Shown here: piece by piece, positions 34,881-46,300 of the stretch
How the letters are laid out: each line of letters opens with the position of its first letter
Position numbering within the stretch: the stretch's first letter is position 1
DNA from: Ignavibacteria bacterium
GTDB taxonomy: Bacteria; Bacteroidota; Ignavibacteria; Kapaibacteriales; UBA961
Assembly: GCA_947491315.1 (NCBI GenBank)
Contig: CANLII010000009.1
Coordinates: 19,524-83,523, forward strand
Direction: 5' to 3'
Length of the DNA: 64,000 nt
Translations under genes and position numbers: made by a program
The notes under the pieces: model-generated
Database searches by the model: none
The model's input: the letters and a program-made list of their open reading frames with translations, nothing else
What the model was told of the DNA's origin: nothing

Positions 34881-37334
34881 TCATCGTATGATTTGTTCCC
34901 ATTGTTTTTTCTGCCATGGTTTCCATTCGGATCTGCCATTTCGGGCATTGATGATGAGTATTTTGTGCTGTGCTTGCTGATAAAAGTATTGCAGTGTTTC
35001 AATGGAATTAGAAGCAAGTCTGCTATTTGGATTCCATGCACCATCCAGAATGTTCCATAAGGCTTTCTCATTGAATGTATTGATGCGCTTGAGTGCATTC
35101 ATGGCATTTCGGCGTGTCCAGAACTCAAAAGAAGGACCGGTATAATCTATCAAAGAATCGAGTGCAATTGCATCACCTTTGCTTGAGCGGATTTCTAATG
35201 CCTTGATGCGAATCTGTGCATGAAGACCAATTTGTGATTCCACGGTTTTCAAATATGATGGAATGTCTGCAGGAAAAGCATCTGCTAATTTTTCGAGAGC
35301 AATCGAGATGATTCCATAGGATTCATCTTTCAATAATTTTTCTATGGCACCTTTCAAATCACGGGGTATGATTTTGAATCCGTTCAAAGAGGTTTTTCTT
35401 ACATCTTCAGATGGATCTTCCAATCCTTTTTGAATGAGAGCATATGCTTTTGATGTTGTAAGTTCCATCATTTGATTGAGCACTTCACTTTTCATCGCAT
35501 GGAATTGTTCTTTCGCAAATACCTTCTCGAGCAATTCTTGTTTTGATGGATCTTCAATTTCTTTTAATGCTACAAGTGCATCATAGCGATCAATCATGTT
35601 TGGTGCTTTGAGTACTTGCTCACGCAATTCAGCAAATGATTTTTTGAATGTGATACGCTTTAGTACATTACTTGATGGATCGAATAATGTGAAAGCAATT
35701 TCTTTATTTCCCGGATTTGGCACGAGCACATTATTGAATGTTTTGTCAATCCAGGCTGTTTTGCTGTCTTTTGTTCCATCCTTATAATGAACTTCAAATA
35801 CGATAGGCATTGCGAATGGTTTTGTGAGTTCATCTTGTGGATGAATTTGCTCAATATGGAATACGGTATTTCTGATATTCTCTTTGACGACTTCTACATG
35901 ATTGACGGAATAATGTGGTTCACCGCCTTTGTATAACCATTGTTCGAAGAACCAATCCGGACTTAAGCCAAGTGTGTCTTGAAAAGCGAGATACAAATCA
36001 TTGGTTTCAACATTTCCATAGGGATGCTTTTCCAAATACTGTTTGATCACTCTTCGTACTTCATCTTCGCCATATACATACATCATCATGTCGATGACTG
36101 TTGATCCTTTTGGATAGATCCTCGCTGAACCCGATGATGGATGGACAATTGGGAGTCTGTCTTTTTCTCCGGCTGACAAAGCTGAGTTTTGTTCACCGCG
36201 ACGATTCCATTGATAGGCATCTTCACCGAAATATTTTTTTGCATCAGGCATCACGGTGCCAGTATATCTTCTAAAGAAATATTTAGGATAAAATGTAGCA
36301 AAACTTTCTTGCAGCCACACATGCTGTTGAGAGCGTGCTGTTATGAAATCTCCAAACCACTGATGCGTGAGTTCATGCACATTCGTTGCGATATAACTTC
36401 TGTCTTTGAATCCTCGATTATCAACAAAAGAAAAATCACCAAACGTTGTGGCGGTTGTATTTTCCATCGCGCCGAATGTAAAATCCTGAACCATGGCTTG
36501 TGCATAGGTTTTCCAGGGATATGGCACGCCGATATATGACTCGAGCCAATCCATCATTTCTGTGGAGAAGCGATATGTTGGTTCAACTCTTTCAGGGAAT
36601 TCAGGATAGTAATACAATTTGTGTTTGATACCGGAAGTAGACGCTCTTTCTTCGATGGCAAATCGACCCACAATCAAAGTGAGTAGATATGGAGCATGTG
36701 GTTTATCAATGCGATAATGCCATGTTTTGGTATTATCACTATTATCTTTTGCTGAGATGAGATTTCCATTGGAGAGTACCTCATATTCTTTGTCGAATGT
36801 CGTATATGTTTCAGTGATATACTTATCATTCATCTCATCATACATTGGAATCCATGCACGATTGTCAATGCCTTGCCCCTGGGACCAAATCTGCTTTCTT
36901 GAACGATTTGTCGTATCATTCCAGCCGATGAAGTAGAGTCCTTTTCTCGGGCTTGCCTCATACACAAATGAAATTGAATCAGTGGAATTCCACTTCATAT
37001 TCAGTGGATAGACAATGATTTCATTGCCGGTATTTTTATGTCGAACAGGTTTTCCATTCAACATTGCTTCCTTGATTGTGATGTCAATAGCATCAAAAAT
37101 GATGGAATCAACATTTTTTCGAAGCGGTGTGAATACATGTGTGACCATTCCTTTCACCACATTTTGTTTTGGTTCAAAGGATAATCGCACAGACATTGTA
37201 AGCATGTCAATGGAATGTTCTCTGGGCTCACTTCCCACCTCTTTGACGCGTGTATTAAGTGGGATGGCAACTTGTGCAATGAGCATGGATGCATTGAGCA
37301 TCATGAATAAGGCAAGAAGTACATTGAAGTACAT
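34881..37334 (-). CDS. Exported M1-family aminopeptidase with HEAT-like C-terminal half
   Basis: Zinc metallopeptidase of 817 residues with an N-terminal signal peptide (MYFNVLLALFMMLNASMLIAQ). The exopeptidase motif GAMEN is at 288-292, and the zinc site HELTH at 320-324 with the distant Glu at 343 (WLQESFATF), so the enzyme is probably active. From about residue 570 the protein is helical with HEAT-like repeats, as in other exported M1 enzymes of this group. No T9SS C-terminal domain is seen. The ATG at 37334 has GGAG seven bases upstream; the open frame begins ten codons earlier. A likely role is breakdown of external or periplasmic peptides. Confidence 0.93.
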   Translation of the reverse strand: MYFNVLLALFMMLNASMLIAQVAIPLNTRVKEVGSEPREHSIDMLTMSVRLSFEPKQNVVKGMVTHVFTPLRKNVDSIIFDAIDITIKEAMLNGKPVRHKNTGNEIIVYPLNMKWNSTDSISFVYEASPRKGLYFIGWNDTTNRSRKQIWSQGQGIDNRAWIPMYDEMNDKYITETYTTFDKEYEVLSNGNLISAKDNSDNTKTWHYRIDKPHAPYLLTLIVGRFAIEERASTSGIKHKLYYYPEFPERVEPTYRFSTEMMDWLESYIGVPYPWKTYAQAMVQDFTFGAMENTTATTFGDFSFVDNRGFKDRSYIATNVHELTHQWFGDFITARSQQHVWLQESFATFYPKYFFRRYTGTVMPDAKKYFGEDAYQWNRRGEQNSALSAGEKDRLPIVHPSSGSARIYPKGSTVIDMMMYVYGEDEVRRVIKQYLEKHPYGNVETNDLYLAFQDTLGLSPDWFFEQWLYKGGEPHYSVNHVEVVKENIRNTVFHIEQIHPQDELTKPFAMPIVFEVHYKDGTKDSKTAWIDKTFNNVLVPNPGNKEIAFTLFDPSSNVLKRITFKKSFAELREQVLKAPNMIDRYDALVALKEIEDPSKQELLEKVFAKEQFHAMKSEVLNQMMELTTSKAYALIQKGLEDPSEDVRKTSLNGFKIIPRDLKGAIEKLLKDESYGIISIALEKLADAFPADIPSYLKTVESQIGLHAQIRIKALEIRSSKGDAIALDSLIDYTGPSFEFWTRRNAMNALKRINTFNEKALWNILDGAWNPNSRLASNSIETLQYFYQQAQHKILIINARNGRSEWKPWQKKQWEQIIR

Positions 37335-37365
37335 TTCAACTCCAAAATGAATGGCATAAAGCACA

Positions 37366-37373
37366 CAAATTTA
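37366..37373 (-). promoter_or_regulatory. Possible -7 element for the aminopeptidase gene
   Basis: On the - strand this reads TAAATTTG, matching TAnnTTTG, 31 bases before the ATG. The nearest TTTG further up is 27 bases away, longer than usual. Confidence 0.35.
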
Positions 37374-37408
37374 CAATAAATCACTATTCTGAAGCTATCC
37401 CAAAAAGC

Positions 37409-37440
37409 AAAGAGCCATGGATTAGTGTCCATGGCTCTTT
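37409..37440 (-). terminator. Terminator downstream of the 1554-residue T9SS cargo gene
   Basis: AAGAGCCATGGA (from 37410) pairs with TCCATGGCTCTT (37428-37439), loop TTAGTG. On the - strand the stem is followed by TTTGCTTTTT. It lies 24 bases beyond the stop of the upstream minus-strand gene and separates it from the aminopeptidase. Confidence 0.85.
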
Positions 37441-37463
37441 TTATTTGAGTGATAAGCAGTCTT

Positions 37464-40400
37464 TTATCGTACAATGGTGAATGTCTGTGTAGATACCTTA
37501 CCATTCATGTTCATTGTGCAGAGATATGTTCCCGGTGTAAGATGTTCAATATTGATAGGAATATCTGTATATCCTCTGTCAACTGTAATCTTGAAAGCAG
37601 GAATCATGCTTGTACCGAGAATTGAATGTATTTCAATCATTGCATCACCGGGCATAATGCTCATGACACGAGCATTGACTTGATCGCTTGCGGGATTCGG
37701 CATGATTTGTTGCAAACCGAATGTTGCCACACCTGTAATTGTACCTTCATCTTCCACAGATACAGGAACCAATCGTACTTTTATGGTATCTGAGTTGATA
37801 TCGCCGCATTGATCATTGATGACGCACCAATATGAACCGCTATCTATTGAAGTTGCATTGCTTTTGAAATATCTTGCTTCGGTTGCACCATCAATTTTTT
37901 CGCCATTCTTATACCATTGATAACGCAGAGGAGTCACACCGGCGGCATATACATCCAATGAGAGATTTTTGGTGAGATTGATAACCACATTTTTCGGTGA
38001 TTGACTCAATACAACCAATTCTTGAAAGGCTGTTATTGTTGCAATGTTTGATGCCTTTGTACCACAGATGGCAGTTACGATTACACGGTACTGACCAATC
38101 AAATCGCGTGACATGAGGGGAACAGTATATGTTGCATCACTTGCACCAACAATATTGGTGTCATTTCTTTGCCATTGATATGTTGTCTGTTCACCTTGTG
38201 CATCTACGGAGAAAGTATAAGGTTTATTCATACATACTTGCTCTGAAGCGGGTTGTTTGGTGATTTCAGTTGCTTTATACAATTGTATTTTCACCGGATT
38301 GGAAAAGAATCGAGCATTATTTGCCAACACTATCACTTCCAGAATATAATTGCTTGAAGTGTCTCTCATTGATAAGCTATCAATGGTCAAAGTTGAAGTG
38401 GTTGCTCCTTTTATAGTGCTGTTTTCATCAACAGGAATGAATGTTGCACGCTTCCATTGATATGCCAATTCCAAGCCTGAGATTGTTGGATAGACCTCGG
38501 CAGAAACAAATACATTTCCATTCAAGCAAGATGCTGTATCGCGGGGTTGACGGACGAATAATACACCGGGCATATAGATTCCTGCAATCGCACTTGTGTC
38601 TGAACCACATCCACCTTCGACGATGACGCTATATCGAGCACCTGTGTCAGCAACTTGTATATTTCTCAAAACAAGTCTTGGAGTATTAATACCGGTAACT
38701 GTATTTGTATTGACGGTATACTCAACGGTATCTCTAAACCAGCGATATTTCACGGCATGTGTCGGCGGAAGATTTGCAACTTCAGCGCCAATGTCAAAAA
38801 TTGCTGTTCCACCTTGAATGGTATATTGATTTTGTAAATCATTCAAAATCGTTGTGCGTGTTGAAACCAACAATTGTGCTTGATTCGTGATTACGCTATC
38901 AGCACCTGAATTTGCTCTGATGATACAGCGATAAAATCCTTCATTCTGAAATGTTGCACGATTGATCACAAGCGTGTCATTTGTTGCACCATTGATAATC
39001 GTTCCATTTTTGGTCCATTGATATGTCAATTGACCCTTGAATGTTGCATTTGCAGTGACAAACAACAAAGTTGTTATTGTATCACAAGTGATGGTGCGAA
39101 CTGGTTGTTGAAGAACAGTTATTACCGGAATTATTTCATCAGCTCCCATATAACTATTTCTTCTTTGATCTCCATCGATGTCTTTGTTCACGATTTGCTT
39201 TACAGTTTGATCGCCGAACAATTGTATATCAACTTCATTCAAATGAAGTCCATCATTTGCGAATATGACTTTTTTGGACAATGAATTGATATCCTTGGAA
39301 GTGGCTGAGCGCCATTGAGGTAAGGATACGAATTGTGTTGTATTGATGCCATCATTGATTTGTCCCACTCTACCTGAGTCAGTTTGAATGAGATTAAAAT
39401 CCGAAATCACAAGCGGGAATGATTGAGCAAGAGTATAAGAAACAGAAATCCCAATTGCTCTATTTGGATTGGTCAACAAATTATTCAGTGCTGTTATTGT
39501 GCTTCCACCATTTATACTGAGCAATGAGGCATCAAGTGAGCGATTTGCACCATGCACTGTATTGTGAAGAATGCTTGCATAACCTGAATTCTTCAAAGTG
39601 ATGCCATTGGCATTGGAAGTTGAATCACCAACTCTGGCCATATTATTGCTGATCATCGTTGTTGTTTGTTGATTACCTGGTGCTTCAATCACTGAGATTG
39701 CAGATCCACTTCTCAAATGTGAAATCACATTATTTGTAATTGTTGTATTTCCACTTCCTTTCACAAGTGTGATACCTGCAATTGCACTTGAACCCGGTTC
39801 AAAATTATTACCTGTGATAGAAACAGCTTGCGTATTGCGGATATGAATTCCACCTTGCTTGAATTGTTTGAATTGATTTCCTGTCAATGTGCTATTAATC
39901 GGGGTCAATGTTGTGTCATAAGCACTATGAATGCCATAATCTCCGCCGATGAACATTGAATTTGTGATCTTCAATCCTTCGGTTTGATTCAAGGCATCGA
40001 TGCTGATTCCATTTCCTGAAGCCATCGCAGGAATTTCAATATTCACATTATTGAAGGTGATATTTGTATTGGTATTTGTCATGCTGATAGCATTGCCCAA
40101 AGTACCGGACTTTGAAGCAAAATTCAATCCATCAAAATGCATATTGTCTGTGCCATTCAATTGCATGACATAATGACGCTCTGCATATTGCGAGGTAAAT
40201 GTGATATCAGGAGCTTGATTTTGTGCGGGATCGCGTTTGAATATGACGGGTTTCATCACATTGGAACCTGGAATCTCATTCATCACGATTTGTCCATCAT
40301 AGATTCCGGGACGAACATGAAATACCACTGAATCCATGATTCCCCAATTGGAAATATATTGAGTTGCTAGTGCAACAGTCGTGAAAGTCGGTGAAGGTGA

Positions 40401-42128
40401 AACACCGCCAATTGTATATGTTCCTTTAAGAAGTGCAGGTCCGATGGATCTCGTAAATGCATTGTTTCCTTGATTGCCATCTTGCTGACCATTCGGAGTC
40501 ATTGCAACTGCTGTCAATTCAACAAGTCTTGCAGGAGTCAAATTCAGTGAATCTAGTGAAACATTCATTGTGGCACCGGGAGCCAATGGACCTGGTAAAC
40601 TCTTTGATGAAAGTTTTGAGTTTCCTGAATACAATTCAATTGTAGCGGATGTAACCGTATTTGAACCGGTATTTGCAATCGTTGCGGAAATTTGTCTGAA
40701 GCCTGGAGCAAAAGGCGCGGCAGGAACATTGACTGCAATCACCGCAAGATCATTTTGCGCGATGTCCAAGATTCTCGCCATGTAAAAATCATCTCCGCCT
40801 CTACCAGTCAAAGTGAATGGTGTGAGCGTTGTTTCAAAACCATGTGCACCGGTGATATATGCGCTTCCTGAACCATTATTCGAGATGGACTCAACATTGT
40901 CATTTGAACTTGAACCTGCTTGTTGCGCCCATTGAATAGAACCGGAAGTATGTAATTTCAATACATATACATCAGTACCACCTCTTGATGTAAGCGTGGT
41001 TGCGTCAAATGTTGCATTGCCTGAGAATGTTCCGGTTGTCATGACATTACCCGTGATGTCAACACTCACACCGGCACAATTGTCATCACCTTGACCACCA
41101 ATCAATCTGGCCCATTCAACAACTCCAGCAGGTGTTACTTTGGCAAGAAAGCCATCTGTACCGCCTTGTGATGTTAGTGCAATTTGCCCTACATTGAAAT
41201 TCCCCGTCGTCATTCCGGCGAGATACAGATTTCCTGTATTGTCAATTGATAAATCATCGCCAGCATCAATACCTGTACTACCCATATGTGAGATCCATAT
41301 AGGTTCAAAGGTATTCAATGAATAGTTTGCAAGAAGGATGTCCGATGCACCATTTGAGGTGAGTGTATCATTGTGGAATCCAGCTTTTCCTGAGAATGTA
41401 CCTGTAAATGCAAGTCCGGCGGGATGAAACAGAATGTCTGCTGATATATCATCTCCGGAACCACCTCCACGAGCATGAGAAATGATCTTGCCTTGCTGAT
41501 CAAATTTGAAGAGTATAATGTCCTTGCCACCCGCACTTGCATAAGTGAGTGTATCCAAAGTTTTCGTAACAAAGGTCAAAGAATCAGAATATGTTGCGGA
41601 GAGATACACATTTCCCAAGGCATCACATGTCACGCCGGTTCCCATATCATCACCGACACTTCCGAGATTTCTCACCCAGCTAAGAACCCCGCCTTGTGAA
41701 TACTTGGCGATAAACAAGTCTTTATTGCCATTACTTTCGAAAAATATACCACTTATACCGGCGGTGGATTCAAAATATCCGGTGGCATAAAAATTACCTG
41801 ATGCATCGCTTGTAACTGCAAGAACGCGTTCATTTCCTGGACCTGCAATGCGATTGACCCATGCAGCTTCGCCAATGGCATTGAAGCGAATCATGAGACC
41901 ATCCTCACCTCCACTTCCGGGAATATTCAATTGTCCAAATGTGATTGAACCTGAAAAATGCCCGCCTGCATAAATAATGCTTGGTGAATGTCGATGTATC
42001 GACATCCCTTTGTCTGATTGCGTATTTCCACCGTTTCTGGCCAAATCCCAGCCCGGGACTTGTGCATTCAAGCCTGAAAACATAAGGAATAACAGCGCAA
42101 TAAACACCGAGTTCAGGCTGTGATTCAT
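37464..42128 (-). CDS. Large multidomain T9SS-sorted surface protein
   Basis: 1554-residue secreted protein of unknown function. Signal peptide MNHSLNSVFIALLFLMFSGLNAQ. Residues about 25-440 are repeats of the SBBP beta-propeller type (YITG/YLAG motifs with GGxDxFLAKxxxxG every 45-60 residues). Residues about 450-560 resemble a CARDB/immunoglobulin-like adhesion module. Residues about 590-960 read as a right-handed parallel beta-helix (many N-x-x-I/N-N-x-I rungs). Four or five Ig-like domains follow (YQWTKNGTIINGAT, YRWFRD, YQWKRAT, YQWQRND, YQWYKNGEKIDGAT, each with a later tyrosine before a Cys or Val strand). Residues about 1470-1554 are a T9SS type A C-terminal domain (QQIMPNPASDQVN to QTFTIVR). 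PorU/PorV in this window would process and anchor it. Confidence 0.9.
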   Translation of the reverse strand: MNHSLNSVFIALLFLMFSGLNAQVPGWDLARNGGNTQSDKGMSIHRHSPSIIYAGGHFSGSITFGQLNIPGSGGEDGLMIRFNAIGEAAWVNRIAGPGNERVLAVTSDASGNFYATGYFESTAGISGIFFESNGNKDLFIAKYSQGGVLSWVRNLGSVGDDMGTGVTCDALGNVYLSATYSDSLTFVTKTLDTLTYASAGGKDIILFKFDQQGKIISHARGGGSGDDISADILFHPAGLAFTGTFSGKAGFHNDTLTSNGASDILLANYSLNTFEPIWISHMGSTGIDAGDDLSIDNTGNLYLAGMTTGNFNVGQIALTSQGGTDGFLAKVTPAGVVEWARLIGGQGDDNCAGVSVDITGNVMTTGTFSGNATFDATTLTSRGGTDVYVLKLHTSGSIQWAQQAGSSSNDNVESISNNGSGSAYITGAHGFETTLTPFTLTGRGGDDFYMARILDIAQNDLAVIAVNVPAAPFAPGFRQISATIANTGSNTVTSATIELYSGNSKLSSKSLPGPLAPGATMNVSLDSLNLTPARLVELTAVAMTPNGQQDGNQGNNAFTRSIGPALLKGTYTIGGVSPSPTFTTVALATQYISNWGIMDSVVFHVRPGIYDGQIVMNEIPGSNVMKPVIFKRDPAQNQAPDITFTSQYAERHYVMQLNGTDNMHFDGLNFASKSGTLGNAISMTNTNTNITFNNVNIEIPAMASGNGISIDALNQTEGLKITNSMFIGGDYGIHSAYDTTLTPINSTLTGNQFKQFKQGGIHIRNTQAVSITGNNFEPGSSAIAGITLVKGSGNTTITNNVISHLRSGSAISVIEAPGNQQTTTMISNNMARVGDSTSNANGITLKNSGYASILHNTVHGANRSLDASLLSINGGSTITALNNLLTNPNRAIGISVSYTLAQSFPLVISDFNLIQTDSGRVGQINDGINTTQFVSLPQWRSATSKDINSLSKKVIFANDGLHLNEVDIQLFGDQTVKQIVNKDIDGDQRRNSYMGADEIIPVITVLQQPVRTITCDTITTLLFVTANATFKGQLTYQWTKNGTIINGATNDTLVINRATFQNEGFYRCIIRANSGADSVITNQAQLLVSTRTTILNDLQNQYTIQGGTAIFDIGAEVANLPPTHAVKYRWFRDTVEYTVNTNTVTGINTPRLVLRNIQVADTGARYSVIVEGGCGSDTSAIAGIYMPGVLFVRQPRDTASCLNGNVFVSAEVYPTISGLELAYQWKRATFIPVDENSTIKGATTSTLTIDSLSMRDTSSNYILEVIVLANNARFFSNPVKIQLYKATEITKQPASEQVCMNKPYTFSVDAQGEQTTYQWQRNDTNIVGASDATYTVPLMSRDLIGQYRVIVTAICGTKASNIATITAFQELVVLSQSPKNVVINLTKNLSLDVYAAGVTPLRYQWYKNGEKIDGATEARYFKSNATSIDSGSYWCVINDQCGDINSDTIKVRLVPVSVEDEGTITGVATFGLQQIMPNPASDQVNARVMSIMPGDAMIEIHSILGTSMIPAFKITVDRGYTDIPINIEHLTPGTYLCTMNMNGKVSTQTFTIVR

Positions 42129-42221
42129 ACTATATCCTTGAAATTATATATAAAAAGTCTATGTCATGAAATTCGGTCCAATATCTGACCGACATACGAT
42201 ATATGTTTTCTGTAACAGACT

Positions 42222-42968
42222 TCAGAATATGAAGCGGAGAATCTCAGGCCATTTCGTGAAGAGAATCACGCGATAACCAAGATATGTCCCCACCCCAATC
42301 ATGGTGAGACCGGCAAATCGCTGAATACGCATCGTGTATTCAGCTGAAAACCTGGTCTTGAAATGCAGCAGTACACGAAGGAGTATATACATCCATGCAA
42401 AGTTGCCAATTCCAAATCCAATGGAATACAAGACGCTGTCCAACGATGAAACCGCAATCATATTGCTGTGCTGCACAAACATGCAGGTATAAGCTAATGA
42501 AGGCAGAAATGTGGGATTTGCAATATTTGCTAGAGCAATTGCTATACCAAGGAAAAAAGGGCCCCCATTCTTTGACCGCTCCATTAACCTTTTTAATGGC
42601 GAAACAGCAGATTGATTAGCCATTTCTGGGGTTTGAGAAGAAAATTTTGGAGTTCTGAATTGCAATAGACCAAACATGAACATTGCAGCTACACAACAAC
42701 CCTGAAATAACAACATCGCGAAAGGATATTCATCGAAGAAATACTGCACTGAACCGAAGACTGCCGTTGTGAACAGCATGGCCAACAAACAGTAGAACAT
42801 ATCCATCAAAGACGCACCAATACTGATGAGTATGCCACCTCTCTTGTCATTATTCAAAGCAATGCGTATGACAGATACTGCTACGGGACCAGGTGGAATG
42901 GCAAGTACGAATCCAACAGCAATGCCAATGAGGAGAGAAATAATCATAGGCAGAAACATATGACTCAT
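42222..42968 (-). CDS. LysE-family membrane exporter
   Basis: 248-residue inner-membrane protein with about six membrane segments. Segment 1 contains VGFVLAIPPGPVAVSVIRIAL, the LysE/RhtB signature, followed by GGILISIGASLMDMFYCLLA. A polar loop (about residues 105-133) separates the two halves, and ALANIANPTFLPSLAY begins the second. Family members export amino acids such as lysine, arginine or homoserine lactone; the substrate here cannot be told. It lies upstream of the large cargo gene, 93 bases apart, same strand. Confidence 0.88.
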   Translation of the reverse strand: MSHMFLPMIISLLIGIAVGFVLAIPPGPVAVSVIRIALNNDKRGGILISIGASLMDMFYCLLAMLFTTAVFGSVQYFFDEYPFAMLLFQGCCVAAMFMFGLLQFRTPKFSSQTPEMANQSAVSPLKRLMERSKNGGPFFLGIAIALANIANPTFLPSLAYTCMFVQHSNMIAVSSLDSVLYSIGFGIGNFAWMYILLRVLLHFKTRFSAEYTMRIQRFAGLTMIGVGTYLGYRVILFTKWPEILRFIF

Positions 42969-43382
42969 CAGTAAAACATGGGGCTAAACCCTGAAGGTAG
43001 CTTTGTTAGTGCATAAACTTACAAAATTGGACATGCCCTGCCAAAAGTGTCAGGACAAGTGAGAAAAAACTTGCACACTTTTGCAAGTGTGATGTGATAA
43101 AGAGTATTGATTGTGCAATTCATAAAAGCTACTTATCACTTGAAATACTGTTTTGAGGAGTTTGGCACAAATTTTTCTTTTGTAGGTGAAAACAATGCAT
43201 GGTAATTTACATACGATTCTTTATTACATCATTTGCGGCTGCCTATTCCTCTTACGATACATGTCTTTTAACACTTGGTTGGTTTTGAAGCACAAAGGCC
43301 GAGGAACTTTATCCTTTATTAATCGGTCTTAGAAACCGAATAGTATTCATCCCACACCATGTATAATTTGTAAGGAGAGTTA
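42969..43382. other. Intergenic region between lysE-like gene and porU
   Basis: 414 bases without a gene, between divergent genes, so it should hold two promoters. Seen: TAGCTTTG (42998-43005), a -7-like match on the + strand without a partner TTTG; a perfect hairpin CACACTT-TTGC-AAGTGTG at 43074-43091; and a smaller CCTG/CAGG pair just before it. TATAAT lies about 20 bases before porU. No RNA gene was recognised. Confidence 0.4.
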
Positions 43383-46300
43383 ATGCCACAGTCAGCAATA
43401 CATACAATGACCATGATCAAGGGGATTATTGTTTGCATGTTGTGCATTTTCATCTCTAATGGAATGCAGGCCAATCAGGGACTTCCAAAAAGCTCCATCA
43501 TTCAATCAGATGTGAAAAAGTTCACTGTTCGTTTGAACGTCGAAATCATGGGATATGACACAATTCAAACAGTTGATGGTCAAATAACGATTTTTCCGCA
43601 AATCAAACATGCAATCAGAAAGGGAAATCCAGGATCTCCCTCTGAAATCGTTTACTCAATTCCTCTCACAGTACCGGGTGAACAGCAATTTTCATTGCAC
43701 TCATGTAAAACCGGAATGATTCAAAAAGTTCAAGGTTTGATATCACCGGTACCCACACTTGTAAAAGACTCAGAGAATATTTCAGGTTTCATTCATCGAA
43801 TTGATGAAGCTCTTTATGCAATCGAACACAAAACTAATTGGGCCGAAATCACCTATTCAGGAATTGCTCGTAATCGACATATCGCACATCTAAACATCAA
43901 AGCTCTGAGAGTACATGCCATTACAGGAATATTGGAAATCCCCAAGACAATTGAATGTACGGTGATCTTCAATCCAAAGAATGTGAATTCCCCGATAATC
44001 GCTGATGATTTTGATGAGATTGATATATCCGCAAACCATAATGAAACAAGATCTTGGTTAGTTGAAAAACAGTCTGCATTTGCTAAAATTATTCCAAAGA
44101 CATTGAAACTGACAGGACCATGGGCAAAGGTAAATGTCAATCAGCAAGGCATTTATACATTAGATAAATCAGCACTCGCATCAGCAGGAATCAATGTTGG
44201 CAAGGATCTAATCTCTACAATTAAAGTATTTGGTCTCGGTGGCACAATGCTGCCCGAACATGTTGACTCAGCTTTGGCGAATACAATGTCAGAACAGCCG
44301 ATCATTGTCAAGACAAACAATGATGGTGAACTCGATGCCATTTATTTCTATGGCGAACCTGCAAAAGGTTTTCGATTGGATACAGATGAAGCAGGAAAAA
44401 ATCTTGATTTCAGACATTTCACTCATCCTTATGACAATGAGTCTTCATACTTGATCACCATTGGTGGTGCTTCCGGATTACGAGCAAAATTGGTTCCCGC
44501 GATTTCAAATGATTCAGTGAAATTCAGACCTTCAACATTCATGTCTCGCACATTCAATGAAGAAGAATTGATGAATGCATTCTCAGCACCTTCAGGAAGA
44601 GTGTGGTTTGGAAAGTCGATTGAATCAATCTCTCCTAGAACATTTACAACTGTACTTACGGATTTTGCGAGAATTGATTCTGTTGTATATCGATATAAAG
44701 TTGTCAGCAAAACAAAGTCTGATGGACAACTCACTGTGAGTGAACAAAATAATCAAATCGATGCTGTCACCATCCCGGGCACGAATCCATTCAATAATTA
44801 CTATAATTATACCGAAGCAATCGGAACGCCATTGCGTGAAGTGAGTATTTCTTCAAGTGCAATAGCTCAAGACAATCGCTCTGTATTACGATTCTCCTAT
44901 CAAAGTCCACAAGGTGGCATTGCTTCAACAGCAATTGTTGATTGGTTTGAAATACTCTATCCTCGAACCCTTACCGCATCGAATAATCAACTCGAAGTTT
45001 TTTCGGATGTGAAGAGAAATGGTGGAATAGAATATAATGTGTCAAGATTTGCATCTCAGGAAATTCTAGGTTTTGACATCACGGATCCACGCCATCCGCA
45101 ATTATTGGAAAATGTGTCAACAACCGGTGGTATTTATGTGTTTAGAGTGAATGAAACATCACTACAACCACGCAGATATTTTGTTTCCGGGTCATTTGTC
45201 AATCCATCAATCAAATCGATCACACCTGCCGGCTTGCGCACGGACAATGAAGGTGCGGAGATGTTATTGATCACGCATCATGATCTCATTCAATCAGCCA
45301 CGAAATACAAAGAGTATAGAGAATCCACAGGAGTTTCAGTGAAGATTGTCACCACAAGTGATATTTACACTGAATTTGCATGTGGCATGCAGGATATTAC
45401 TGCAATTAGAGATTATGCAGTACATGCAGTGAATTCTTGGAAGATAAAACCAAAGTATATGATGTTCTGGGGTGATGGACATTATGACTATAAAAACATA
45501 CAGGTCACGATTCCAAATTATATCCCGACTTATCAAACAGATGATATCCCGCTATATTACAGAGAAACAGTTTCTGCTTGCGTGGATGATTATTTTGCCC
45601 GTCTGCGTGGTAAGGATAGATTGATAGATATTATCATGGGCCGTATGCCGGTTCTCTCCAATGAAAATGGAAAGTATCTTGTTGATAAAATCAAACATTA
45701 TGAACAAGAGTTGGTGAAAGGCACATGGCAACAAACAGTATGTCTCGTTGCAGATGATGGTCCGGTCGGATCTGGTTCCGAAGGAACCCAACATACGAGT
45801 CAATCGGAAGGATTAGCCCGCGATGCAATTCCTGAAGACATGATTTTGAAGAAAATATATCTTGCACAATATCCAGCTGAAATTGTATCGAATGGTCGCA
45901 GAAAACCAACAGTCACACAAGACCTACTGTCTGAGATAAACAATAATGGTATTGTTCTTTTGAATTGGATCGGACATGGAAGCCCAAGACTCTGGGCGCA
46001 TGAGCGCATCTTTGAAAAAGAGACAACCATACCGCAGATGCTGAATAAAGACAAACTCTTTTTTCTCACTGCCGCCACTTGTGATTTTGCCCGCTTCGAT
46101 GATGCAGAGCGTGAATCAGGAGCCGAAGATTTATTGAGAAGTGAAAGAGGCGGAGCAATCGGTGTTTTTGCCGCGACAAGACTTGTGTATTCCGGTGAGA
46201 ATGCAGTGATATGTGACAGATTCTATCGCTATCTGTTCTCGCGTGATACAATGGGTCGATATATGTCGATCGGTGAAGCCATGTATAAAACCAAACAAGA

